This document shows positions 26,270-38,101 of a stretch of DNA of 64,000 nucleotides, piece by piece. The translations under genes were made by a program, and so were the position numbers. The notes below the pieces were generated by a model. The model made no database searches. It was not told the DNA's origin and worked only from the letters and a program-made list of their open reading frames with translations. The DNA comes from Salminus brasiliensis (taxonomy: Eukaryota; Chordata; Actinopteri; Characiformes; Bryconidae), in the NCBI RefSeq assembly GCF_030463535.1, contig NC_132878.1, positions 26,045,925 to 26,109,924 of the forward strand. The letters are read 5' to 3'. Position 1 is the stretch's first letter. Each line of letters begins with the position of its first letter.

Positions 26270-27119
26270 TCACTTCTTATCACATAACCTCACAGTTCCT
26301 TCAACATAGAACCCAGCGTAGAGCGGCTGAGTGAATGTGGTGTGGAGTGTGTGTAGGAGGGTCATTGTGTCAGAGACGCTGTAGAAGGACAGAGTTCCTG
26401 CACTGTGATCCACATACACTCCTATTCTGGGGGATGGTGGAGCTGAGAGCTTAGTCTGAATGTTGTTGTGGAGGAAAGAGAGAGAGGAGGAACACTCCAG
26501 ACTCCAGGACTGACTGTTATGTCCAAACCCACACTCATTACCCCCTCCTTTCCTGCTGATCCCTTTATATGAGACTGATATGTACACCCACCAATCTCCA
26601 CTGTTCCACTCAACCTCCCAGTAACAGCGTCCACACACACTCTCCTTACACAACACCTGATACCAGCTGTTAAACCTCTCTGGATGATCAGAGTATGGCT
26701 GGTCTTCTTCACTCCACATCACCACTCTGTTCTTCTCAGACAGTCTGAGGTTATTATTCACTGTGTTGGGATCCAGAGTCAGTCGACAGTAATCTACAGA
26801 AAAGTAAAGAAAAGAAAAGTTAAATTATTTAAAGTAAAACACTGTTGCTGAGTGTGTGCGTGTGCTTGTGTGTGTGTGTGTTTAATTCAGTATATGTCTG
26901 TGTGTGTGTTTGTCTTTTAATGTGTGTGAATTTATTTCATTTAGTGTCGTGTTTGTGTGTGTTGGGTATGTATATGTTTTGTGAATGTGTGTGAGTGTGT
27001 GTATGGATGTGAGTGTTCCTTTTAAATGGTTTGTGTGTGTATGTTTTCTTTGTGTGTGTGTGTGTGTGATATTGTTTTAATGTGTGTTTAATTCAGCAAT
27101 TGTGTTTGTTTGGTATGTC

Positions 27120-27155
<36 letters not shown>

Positions 27156-27602
27156 ACATACATTGCAGAAAATCTTCTCTGGTTTTTGGCTCTGAGGATA
27201 AAATCTGAACTGCTGCAGCTGTGGAGACACACAAACACAACAGTCCAACAGCATGAATAGAATAGAATAGAATAAAATAGAATAGAATAAAACTAGAGTA
27301 GAATAGAGTAGAATTAAAATGTTCATGAAGATTAAAGATAAAGTTTAAAACGTAAAAACAATCTTTATTTCTAAGAAACTTTGGAGATCAGTCATTTCAG
27401 TCTTTCTCTCTCTCTCTCTAAAACAGGATTTACCTGTTGATAAATATAACAGTTTTGTAGAAATATGAGAGAAGTAATAACAGTAATAATAGAGGAACAG
27501 CAATAATACAATAATTCATGTAAAGCAAATAAATGATATTTTTAAAGGGTGCTCTTTTAAATGTATGTTAATTACACTGATCAGTTATTAGCATCTTTCT
27601 CG

Positions 27603-27653
<51 letters not shown>

Positions 27654-29140
27654 GTCTAATGAAATATGACACTCTGTTACAGTGTGAATCTGTAAGGGTG
27701 GACCAATTCCAGCCACCAGAGGGCAGCGGTAGTCCGATAATCAGTCCTAACTCCCAGCACCTGGTGAGCTGAGTATATATACTCCTCAAGGAACAACCAG
27801 AGTGGCTGGTTCTTTGTAGAGCACATAGTGTTTACAACATACAGGCGGTTATTTGGTGTTGTTTCATACACTGTGTTCCTTCTGTCTTGTCTCTTTTGAA
27901 AAGTTAGGTCTCACCCTTCCCTACTTTCCAATTCCTGTTTAAAAGAAGGCAGTGAGGTTTCTCCATCCCCTTCTCCTAGTTTACTCATTTATCTTTAGGA
28001 AGAACTGGAGGTTCAAGGAACCTTCCTCCTTTCCCTCCTTATTTTTCTGCCATAGCTTTGTTTGGCAGTCCAAGCTATTTAGTTCGCCTCAGTTCAAAGA
28101 AGGCAGCCAGCCTCCCCTGGCATCGTTGTCTGGTTTTCCCGCTCAAACCCTCCCCTGTGCAGTGGTAAAGTAGTGGTAAAGTACCTGGTTTCTGATCCCG
28201 TGGACCTGGGTTCAATTCCCACTGAAAGTTGGGATATCATTAAGTTCTGATACCCATGCCTTTCTGTTCCACATCTTGACAGCTAAGTGTTTAGGTCATA
28301 TTCTAACTACCACTGGTAGCTCTATCGGTAGGGCCCTGGACTAGTTCTATTAGTGCTACCATTACAGAATCAGCTGCTGGACACAGGTGGTGGCTGCAGT
28401 GCGTGGTCAGTGTGTAGAGGAACAGTAAGAGGAACAGAGTTCAATTAGATCATTTCTATGGAGCTCAGAGGAAACTTGTCTCACTTGTCCTCTTTCTGTC
28501 CAAGTAAAGATTCCCATCCTTATGTCTGACAGCAGGACAGCTGCTCTTACCATGTGGAGGGATCTTCCAGAACTCCTCTCTGCAGAATTCCTCTAGTCGC
28601 TCTTTCAGCTCAGAGACAGATTTCCTCACTCCATCAAATGAGGGATGTTGATGGACAGTGATGCTGGCTGAGTTCTCAGATCCAGAAGAGACACAGAGAG
28701 ACTGGAAACTCTACAGAGAGAAGAAACACAATGGAGGAAGATGAAGGTGGAGAAGAGAGATGAAGGAGATCAGAGCAAATGAGACTAAAGAGAAAGTTGG
28801 GATTACAGACAGCTTTATTTAGTGGAGCTTAATGAACTTCTGCTGAGAGGAACTTTACAAGCTTGATGAGGAGCAGCTTCCTCTGTAGATCAGTGAGTGT
28901 TACCTGGAGGAAATGGAGGTGATCCTCTGTGTGTGAAAGCTGCTCCAGCTCAGTGTGTCTCCTCTTTAGATCAGCCATCTCCTGCTGCAGTTTCTCCAGG
29001 AGTTCTTCAGCTCCACTCAGTTCAGCCTTCTCCTGAGCTCTGATCAGCTCTGTTACCTCAGAGCGCTTTTTCTCAATGGAGCGGATCAGCTCAGTAAAGA
29101 TCCTCTCACTGTCCTCCACTGCTGCCTGTGCAGAGCGCTG

Positions 29141-29181
<41 letters not shown>

Positions 29182-30933
29182 GAATATCCTCTGTTACACA
29201 ACACTCCTTGTCTCAGATGTAGTCGATCAGCTCAGTCATGTTTGGTGTGTGAAGTCTGGTTCTCTAGGTTTCACTGGAGCTACAAGGCTAATGTAGCAGT
29301 GGTGTAAAAGTACTCTGATTCTGATGAGATCTGAGTAACAGTAAGAGTGAAGGAAAGGAGCTGGAGGAAGAATCAATCAGAGTAAAGAGGAATTATTTGC
29401 TTCATAAAGGGAAGAAAGGAAAAGTGAAAGCTGCAATGAATCAAATCACTTCTAATGAATGTGATCTTTAGCAGAGCTGTTTCAGTACTGTGACCTGACC
29501 TGGATCCTGACTGGAATTGTTCAAAAACATCATATTTTTATTTATTTGTATAAACATTTTCTAGTATTTTACTGAACCACAGTAGGTTGGACTCATGTTT
29601 GAGGTAAACACTAAAACAAAGAACAGTACTGAAGATCCTCACATTCTGATTATTAGATCTTTGTGTTGATTAATGTTGTATAAAAGCATAGCAGGTAAAT
29701 ATTTCTGCTTTTTTACTGTAAAGCCGTTCTAACAACAACTGGAAGCTCATATTCGATCAGTAACAGATCATTTGTTCAGGAAATGTAGTAAAAATAAGGT
29801 AACCTTGTTTATGTGGAGTCTGACACTGTATTACACACTGTTATCTATAAACATGAAAAAGAAATGATCTGTGCGTTGTCAGGTTTTATAGATTAGAAAT
29901 AGCTACATTAGCCTCAGTCCTTCACTGCAGAACTGAAAAGCAAACTTCAGACCCCGAACAGCTTTTGACTCACCTTAAGAGTGTTCACTGCCTGTTCCAG
30001 CTCCTGCAGCTTCTTCTGCTTCTCCTGGATCCTCTGCTGGAGTTTCTCCTGCATCTCTTTTAGCTGAGTCTATGAACAAACACATTTGATGATGTTTATG
30101 AATTTGTGTGAATTATGATCTAGATGGGTAGATGGGTGTTGGCTGGTTACACATTCACTAACTGCTCTGATCAGTTTATTGAACTCTTCCGTACAAACAG
30201 CATTTGAACTCATTCCTTCAAAATCTATGTACTAAAATCAAGAACCGACTTTCTTTAACTCGATCAAGTGATTAATGAAACTCCTTCTGGATGAGGAATC
30301 TAATTAGTCTAAGCTGATTCTGAATGATCTAACAGTTCTCACCTGTTTCCTGCTTCTTTCTGTTGTAGCTGAGACTGTATCGTGTCCCCTGTGATCCTCC
30401 ATTGTACATAAATAGCAGATAGAGCTCTGATCAGTACGACAGTAGATCTCGATCAGTCTGTCATGCTGAGAGCAGATCTTCTCTTGTAGCTGGGTGGACG
30501 CTTTGACCAGCTTGTGCTTCTTCAAGGCAGGAACTTCATAGTGAGGTTTAAGATGAGTTTCACAAAAGGAGGCCAGACACATCAGACAGGACTTGATGGC
30601 TTTGAGTTTTCTCCCGGTGCAGAAATCACACTCCACATCTCCAGGTCCAGCGTAACGGGGAGCAGGAGAAGCAGCTTGGAGTTGTGTCTTCTTCAGTTTC
30701 TCCACCACTTCAGCCAGCATGTTGTTCCTGCGTAGAACAGGCCTTGGAGTGAACGTCTCTCTGCACTGGGGGCAGCAGTGGACCCCCCTCTGTTCATCCT
30801 GATCCCAGCAGCCATTAATACACACCATACAGAAACTGTGTCCACAGGGAGTGGTCACTGGATCCTTCAGCAGATCCAGACAGACTGGACAGCTGAACTG
30901 CTCGTGATCTACTGAAATACTGGCCTCTGCCAT
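26270..30933 (-). CDS. finTRIM E3 ubiquitin ligase, gene 2
   Basis: Exons in transcription order: 30933-30343, 30069-29974, 29137-28904, 28710-28551, 27218-27162, 26793-26270; 553 residues, ending CDKK-stop. RING (C15-C57), both B-boxes, the coiled coil and PRY-SPRY are intact. All GT-AG junctions are in phase (0,0,0,1,1). Compared with gene 1, RING and coiled coil are almost identical, and changes cluster in B30.2: WSEEDQPYS, RFNSWYQV, EWNSGDWWVYIS, GGNECGFGH, GFYVEGTVRLC. One unusual change in the SPRY core is S to P in APPSPRIGVY. Intron 4 (1,332 bp) holds a CTCF-like motif and a tRNA-like segment. The gene is preceded by an ISRE and is probably interferon-inducible. Confidence 0.92.
27598..27649. 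repeat. (TG)n microsatellite in intron 4 of gene 2
   Basis: A long GT run about 65 bp from the CTCF-like motif. Equivalent runs lie at 38022-38096 (gene 3), 50091-50120 (gene 4) and 60931-60951 (gene 5). Intron 5 of genes 2-5 is also GT-rich, and intron 4 carries an AATAG pentanucleotide tract next to exon 5. Confidence 0.9.
27713..27727 (+). promoter_or_regulatory. CTCF-like motif, intron 4 of gene 2
   Basis: CCACCAGAGGGCAGC matches the vertebrate CTCF core (CCASYAGRKGGCRS pattern). It recurs at the same intronic place in genes 4 and 5 and, with one change, in gene 3. Occupancy is not shown by sequence. Confidence 0.5.
28155..28222 (+). other. tRNA-like (SINE head) segment in intron 4 of gene 2
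   Basis: A B-box-like GGTTCAATTCC at 28209-28219 follows an A-box-like tggtaaagtag about 40 bp upstream. The segment probably comes from a tRNA-derived SINE and is antisense to the gene. It is not a functional tRNA by inspection. Confidence 0.4.
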
Positions 30934-30974
30934 TTTCCTGCACTTCTAGACTGAGAGAGAGCAGCACTCTGAGA

Positions 30975-30988
30975 TCACTTTCATTTTC
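30975..30988 (-). promoter_or_regulatory. ISRE / IRF element, finTRIM gene 2
   Basis: Minus strand reads GAAAATGAAAGTGA, 41 bp upstream of the ATG at 30933. It differs from gene 1 by one base outside the two GAAA cores. Confidence 0.75.
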
Positions 30989-31047
30989 TCTGAACTGAGC
31001 AAGAGAGACTTCCTGCTTTCCTGCTGCTCAGAGTGTCACAGAGAGGG

Positions 31048-31150
<103 letters not shown>

Positions 31151-31784
31151 ACAGAACTGATTGGTGGACGGGGAACTAAATATCTTGCACTTTTGCAGAA
31201 AACATGACCGTTTAACTATTAGCTAAATTCATCAGCAAGAAATACAGAATTAAGTGGCTTTTACACACAGTGCTCCTCATGATCCAGGAGGGAGAGGAGC
31301 ACACTTGGCTAAATCCTACAAGGTGGCAGACATATTATTAGGTACAGGAGTTCTTATTTTACCTTATTTTACGGACTGTTAAAGATTGATGGATATAAAT
31401 ATGGATGAAATATATAAATAACAGCCATTTTCAACAGTATTATTCTGTTATTTTAATGAAAGATGCATTTCTGTTGTAAATGGTCTGAATGTGAAATGCA
31501 TTATGGGACATTTTTTAGACAAGTCCTAATAAAGCCACTCTGCACAAGCAGCCTGCTTTAACCTCTTCATTACAGTTTGTACTTTAGACACATTTTACTG
31601 TGTTTTCATGAATTATTTAGCGTTTTATTAACAGTGATATCATGTGTTTATAAAAGCAGCATTTTACTGTACATTTCTACAACAGTGTAACAGGCAGGAC
31701 TTGTTCATTTATTATGTATCAGTCAGGATCTGTGAAGGACCTGTTAGCATGTATTATGCATCAGCTAGGACCTGGGGAGAGTTC

Positions 31785-31920
31785 TCCTCCCGCGAGCTGT
31801 ATTGGGCAGCGCCCACAGGTGTAGTCTGCGTCTATTGGGCATGACGTCAACACAGCATGGCGCCTATATCTATCCGGACTTGCGCAACAGCGTTTGTTTG
31901 GCGTGGTGAACGCAGGTAGT
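31785..31920 (+). promoter_or_regulatory. CRE/TATA promoter-like block with splice donor, interval 2
   Basis: Same layout as at 21375-21510: TGACGTCA at 31842-31849, then a TATA-like motif and the GCAG|GTAGTA donor. No base difference seen from interval 1. Confidence 0.45.
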
Positions 31921-32538
31921 ATGAGTTATTGCTCTACAGACGGTGGGTGGATCATGTTTTATAGGAATTTCTCTCCTTGGCTTTTTTTAAGTAATGTGTT
32001 CTTTTAAGAGATTCTATTTCTTAGGGTTTGTTTGAAGTTTAGTATTGAGCTGTAGCTTTGTTCATACCGGTAGGATTTGCTAATGTTGGATAAAATAACG
32101 GATTGATCAGGGTGATGCTGCCATAGTAAGATCATCTATTGGGTCATCTGACTAACAGGCTTTGGCTTTGCTGATTTTGGTTAAGGTGGATGTTTCATTA
32201 TTTGACCCAGTTTTATTTGTTACTGTATTTTTCCCTTTTATTTGTTTGGTTGATCTATTCTTGCTGCTACTTCTGTTCTGTCTGTTTGTTCAGTTGAGGT
32301 ACTTAATAAATCAGTTCAGTTAACTGTGGTGCCGCATTAGTTAAAGTGGACTGGGTTCTATTGGTGGACCCGTTTGATATTAAAGTTAAATTTACAGTAA
32401 CTTTGTGGAAACTGTGATACTTTTTTTTTATTTTTTTAAATTTTTTATTTATTGCGCTACTAATCACTGCCATATTTAAACAGTGTAACAAGCAGTGCAG
32501 TGATGCTGAGACTAACACGGTGTATTAGCCTGTAACAC

Positions 32539-32546
<8 letters not shown>

Positions 32547-32601
<55 letters not shown>
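32547..32601. repeat. (TA)n microsatellite
   Basis: Uninterrupted TA run, slightly longer than its counterpart in interval 1, in otherwise near-identical flanks. Confidence 0.9.
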
Positions 32602-32606
<5 letters not shown>

Positions 32607-32857
32607 TATTTATTATTTTTAATTAGTTTAGTGGACAGTCACATGAGCGCAGCTAGTTAAGTCTCCCTGGTCATTCTCCAGCACCATCACACTGAATGTG
32701 GGGATGATCCAACACAGTGCCCCAGGGGGTTCTGAGTTCTCTGCTGCTCACCCTGCTGACTCATGACTGTGCGGCAGAACTCAAATCACTTCATAAAGTT
32801 CACCAATGACAAACCAGTGCTGGGTCTGATCAGCATACAGAGAGGAGGTGCAGCGCC

Positions 32858-33715
32858 TGACAGACTAGTGTAAAGTCAGCAACCCTTACCTGAAGGTAGA
32901 CAAGACTAAAGAAATGGTTGTTGACTTTAGGAGAACGCTACACAACCACTCTCCGCTCAACATCGACAGGCCCAGGCCCTGCAGATTGTCAAGAGCACAA
33001 AGTTCCTTGGCGTCCACTTAGCAGAGGACCTCACCTGGACCCTGGACTTTCTCTGGAAGCTGAGAGGCCAGTCTTCCTCTACTCATCCCCACCATCTTCT
33101 ACACAGGCACCATAGAGAGCATCCTGCATCACTGCCTGGTTTGGGAACTGCACATTCTGACCAAGACCCTCCAGCAAATAGTCAGGACGGCTGAGGGGCT
33201 CGTTGGAGCCTCTCTCCCATCAATCACGGACACTTACGCCCTTCTCACAAACTGTTCTGCCTCCGGCCATCGGGAAGAAGGTACCGCAGCATCCGGTCCA
33301 ACAAGACTGCAACAGCAATTTCCCCACAAGCAATCTGACTCCAGTGAAAGCATTGCACTACATACTACCTCACTACATCCCTGGGCTCTTTGCACATTTA
33401 TTGCACAAGTTGCACAGACCTATTTTAAAAATGGCTGCTCTAACCTGTGCTGCACTCTACTGGTTTGAACATGATGTGCACCTTCTATTGCACAACCCTA
33501 CTCCCCACTATTCCCAGTCTGTCTTATGTCCATTCTAGTCTGCACTGTATGCCTTGTGTTGTGCTGTCTGTATTCACTTGTTCTGTGTTGGACTTTTTTG
33601 TTTGCACGGTGTTGTGTTGCACCATGGTCCTGGAGGAACGTTGTTTCGTTTCACTGTGTACTCTGTATAGAGTTGACATGACCAAGCCTCTTGACTTGGT
33701 CAGTCATAGCTGATT
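32858..33715 (+). mobile_element. Truncated non-LTR retrotransposon 3' end, interval 2
   Basis: Counterpart of 22440-23290 with the same breaks. Here the codons read KEMVVDFRR, which keeps the usual LINE VDFRR motif. Ends 'gaccaagcctcttgacttgg'. Confidence 0.75.
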
Positions 33716-34925
33716 AAAATCTGTATAAATATCTATGCTGACGTCAGACACCTTAAACTGATAACTGACCTTTTTGTTGACTTTATAATCTGATTGGAGC
33801 TCCAACCACTGCAAGAATTCTACAGAACAGTCATCATGGTCTTGTTAGCACAACATGCCTTTACCATTCCAACCAGAAGACCTCAGGAAGAACTGAGGAG
33901 TGGATGTAGCTCTTTGGGAGCGGTCATAATCTGCTGCTCCCAGAAAAATATCCCTCATGCTGGTTAAGGGTCAGCAGATGAGGAGTGCCCCTCCAGAAGC
34001 AGAAAGACCATAAAGCACATCTGTAATGAGCTTGGTCTAACTTGTGTTTCCAGGTATAGCAGGATTGTGAGAACTGATCCAGACAAACTATGGTGGTGAG
34101 CGTGAACTTCCTGCTGGTCATGTCTCACAGGATTAGTAACCAGTGAAAGGAGCACATAAGCATTAGACAGAGATATAATGTTTATAGCGGACAGTCACAT
34201 GATCACAGCTAGTCCAGTCTCCCTGTTTCATCCTGTTTATCTCTCATACGTTTGTTACAATGTCCAGTCTTACATTTCTCTGGTGTTTAGATCAGCTCTC
34301 ACATTTACATCACTACACCTCTCAAGTGGGTGGGTGTGGGACTCACTCATTGTTCTCGAATCTCACAACAAACCTCTGAAATCTTCAACTTTACTAAATA
34401 TCTGAGACTTCAAACTCCTGCTGAAAGCATATTACTCAGCATGTTTGGGTTCAGGGCCTTTATTCTGTCTAGATGTCCACTGTCTGCTGTGCAGCAAGAG
34501 GGACATCTTGTGGTATGATGGTGCTATATCACAGTGTGCTGGGGCAGAGGTTCTAGTGCAGAGCATCTTCTACACACTGTGCTTTTCTCTTAGAGGAACT
34601 GGGAAGCGGTGTTAAACCTGTAATGGTAGAAACTGGTTCCTTCTAATGAACTTTATTCAAAATTCTGCTGGATTTGTACTTTGCTGAGAGTTAAAGGAGT
34701 TGAATAATATATAATCCAGTACTAAACTATATTTGTAAAAAATCTCCTTTTACTGCTTTCTTATGCTGAGATGCAGAATTGATCAGTACGTTTCACTGCA
34801 GTTCTGTAGCTGAAGCAGAGCTTTAGACTCGGCTACTTTTGTAATGAAGCTGTTGTTGGAAAGCTACTTTTACTGGAGTCATTATTTCACTGCAGTAACA
34901 GTTTTTTACTGGATGCTGGTTTACA

Positions 34926-36668
34926 CTACTCTACATGTCACAGAGGGAGAAAACATGCCCTCGTTTTGGGGGGATTTCATGGAGTTGAGCGCTTTCACAC
35001 GGTGTAATGGAGTTTGGGCGACCCCTAGTGGCAAGTGGTGAACTGCAGCTAGACTTAGCTTTGGTGCTTCTGAGCTGCGGTCCTTCAGCAGCAGACTGTG
35101 CTTCTAACGCTGGGGGCAGGAGCACAGCTCCGTGTTTTGTTGCTAAATTCAGATTAAAAACGTGTTTCAGTTAAAAATCCTCTACTCACTTCAACTATCA
35201 TACAGATGAGCAAGTGTTGAGATGAAGACTGCACTGTTTTAGCTCGTAGTTCAGCTTTTATCAGCTTCGTCTTCGTTTCTCTGTCGTGAGTTTGGGTGAG
35301 GAGAACATGAGGCTCCATTTTCCTCTGTTTTCTCCAGTCCTGCTAGCGGTGGATGAACTAAGCCATGTTTTACTTTCATTAGAGATATTAGTATTTCTTT
35401 ACCCAGCTTAAACCTGTTCTGCAGTCATCACACCACCTAGAAGACTTTGAACCTCTCCAGCCCTTTTTTCCATTTCCAGTCTGAAATTACACTCCCACAT
35501 CTTGAGGCTTTCTGCTCCAGCCTTATATAAACTAGAGGCAATTTCACCAGTTACTGAAAAGCCTTCACTTTTGGAGTAGAAAACATGTAGAGATATTGAA
35601 ATTGATCTGCAGTGGTCAAAATATAAAAACCACAGAAAGAATTTTCCTGAATTTCATTTTAAAATCTAGATTTTAGAGACTATAAACTGAAGCCTTCATG
35701 TCCCCCAAAACTTTCTGCTTTGGACTCTCGTGTCACCATGGGTCTACTTTCACCAGGCAACATTTGGAGCTGATCCCTCCTCCTGATTTGAAGTTCTTCT
35801 AGCTGGAGCTGACAGTGAACAGGCAGCTTCTCCAAGTGTCCTTTTAGAGTCTCCAAAGTCTCCAACCTCTCCATCATAAGAACAGCTAATTTTACTGCAG
35901 GAAAGGGATCGTGTATTATCTGCACTTGATGGCAACATGTTATCCTGTATTTCTTCACCTTCTTTGACAAACTTACGTCATCCACCAGTTCTGATTGAAT
36001 ATTTTATTCTAGTGCCAAACCAAGAGCAATCACTCGTAGATAAGAGCAAAGAGGCAGGAGGGTCTAGTTTCACCTTTGCTTGTTTTATTTAGTCAGGTTT
36101 TCTTATTCTAGCTTTCACAGCTCTCACTGCTGTCCGACCCTCTGCTTCACTTTCCCGTTCCAACTCGGTCAAAATCTCTCCAACAGCATAAAATACTTTC
36201 TTCTATGGTTTCTGAGTTGGTTTTGAAGCAATTTTTATTGATTATTGCTGCCAATAATTTCTTCCTTCCTGAGAAGCTGCTTCAGGAAACAATCCTTCTG
36301 AAGGAAAAAGGTTCTGGAGCTCAGATTTGAGAAGCTTCAGAGCTGCATGAATGAAATGCTGGATTTCTGATGGAAATCCATGATGTGAGCTGACAGACTG
36401 TAGATGAGCTGGTGTGAAAGGACTCCTTCACATCCTCACCTAATGCTTCCTTTTCCATCAGCTGTGTTACTGACAACCCTCTGAACTCTTCATCTGCGGC
36501 TGTTTAAACACTTAAGCAGCAGAGAGGCTGAGAGAATGTGGGTTCAGCTCTGTGGAGAAGACGTGAAGAAGAGTCTTCATGTGAAGAGCTTCATCTTTTT
36601 CTCTCAGTTAATGAATGAAAGAGAAATGTAGGAGATTCTTTTCAGATCTACAAGATTTAACACACACA
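34926..36668 (-). other. Conserved 3' flank and 3' UTR of finTRIM gene 3
   Basis: Counterpart of 24520-26269. Gene-strand AATAAA at 36239-36234. It contains the same 65-residue minus frame (at 35683-35877, here open further upstream to 35985). A small deletion near 36137 breaks another short frame that stays open in the other intervals. Confidence 0.6.
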
Positions 36669-37517
36669 TCACTTCTTATCACATAACCTCACAGTTCCTT
36701 TATAAACCCAGAACCCAGCGTAGAGCGGCTGAGTGAATGTGGTGTGGAGTGTGTGTAGGAGGGTCATTGTGTCAGAGACACTGTAGAAGGACAGAGTTCC
36801 TGCACTGTGATCCACATACACTCCTATTCTGGAGGAAGGTGGAGCTGAGAGCTTAGTCCGAATGTTGTTGTGGAGGAAAGAGAGAGAGGAGGAACACTCC
36901 AGACTCCAGGACTGACTGTTGCATCCAAACCCACACGCTTTACCCCCTCCTTTCCTGCTGATCCCTTTATATGAGACTGATATGTACACACAGCCAATTC
37001 CCCCACTGCTCCACTCAACCTCCCAGTAACAGCGTCCACACACACTCTCCTTACACAACACCTGAGACCAGCTGTTAAACCTCTCTGGATGATCAGAGTA
37101 TGACTGGACTTCTTTACTCCACATCACCACTCTGTTCTTCTCAGACAGTCTGAGGTAATTATTTACTGTGTTGGGATCCAGAGTCAGTCGACAGTAATCT
37201 ACAGAAAAGTAAAGAAAAGAAAAGTTAAATTATTTAAAGTAAAACACTGTTGCTGAGTGTGTGTGTGCTTGTGTGTGTGTGTTTAATTCAGTATATGTCT
37301 GTGTGTGTTTGTCTTTTAATGTGTGTGAATTTATTTAATTTAGTGTCGTGTTTGTGTGTGTTGGGTATGTATGTGTTTTGTGAATGTGTGTGAGTGTGTG
37401 TATGGATGTGAGTGTTCCTTTTAAATGGTTTGTGTTTGTATGTTTTCTTTGTGTGTGTGTGTGTGTGATATTGTTTTAATGTGTGTTTAATTCAGCAATT
37501 GTGTTTGTTTGGTATGT

Positions 37518-37558
<41 letters not shown>

Positions 37559-38020
37559 ACATACATTGCAGAAAATCTTCTCTGGTTTTTGGCTCTGAGG
37601 ATAAAATCTGAACTGCTGCAGCTGTGGAGACACACAAACACAACAGTCCAACAGCATGAATAGAGTAGAATAGAATAGAATAAAATAGAATAGAGTAGAG
37701 TAGAATAGAATAGAATAGAGTAGAGTAGAATTAAAATCTTCATGAAGATTAAAGATAAAGTTTAAAACGTAAAAACAATCTTTATTTCTAAGAAACTTTG
37801 GAGAAGATCAGTCCTTTCAGTCTTTCTCTCTCTCTCTAAAACAGGATTTACCTGTTGATAAATATAACAGTTTTGTAGAAATATGAGAGAAGTAATAACA
37901 GTAATAATAGAAGAACAGCAATAATACAATAATTCATGTAAAGCAAATAAATTATATTTTTAAAGGGTGCTATTTTAAATGTATGTGAATTACACTGATC
38001 AGTTATCAGCATCTTTCTCG

Positions 38021-38101
<81 letters not shown>

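Larger units (their letters stand above)
20600..30933. repeat. Segmental duplication unit 1 (interval 1 plus gene 2)
   Basis: This stretch recurs as direct copies at 30934-41413, 41414-53355 and 53356-64000. Landmarks appear in the same order: ISRE, GA run, CRE/TATA block, LINE 3' remnant, 3' flank, then B30.2, coiled-coil and RING exons. The edges used here are the ATG positions, a convenience and not proven breakpoints. Confidence 0.85.

Noticed and set aside
28155-28222. Functional tRNA gene
   Set aside because: B-box-like sequence is present, but I could not form a convincing cloverleaf; it fits a SINE head better.
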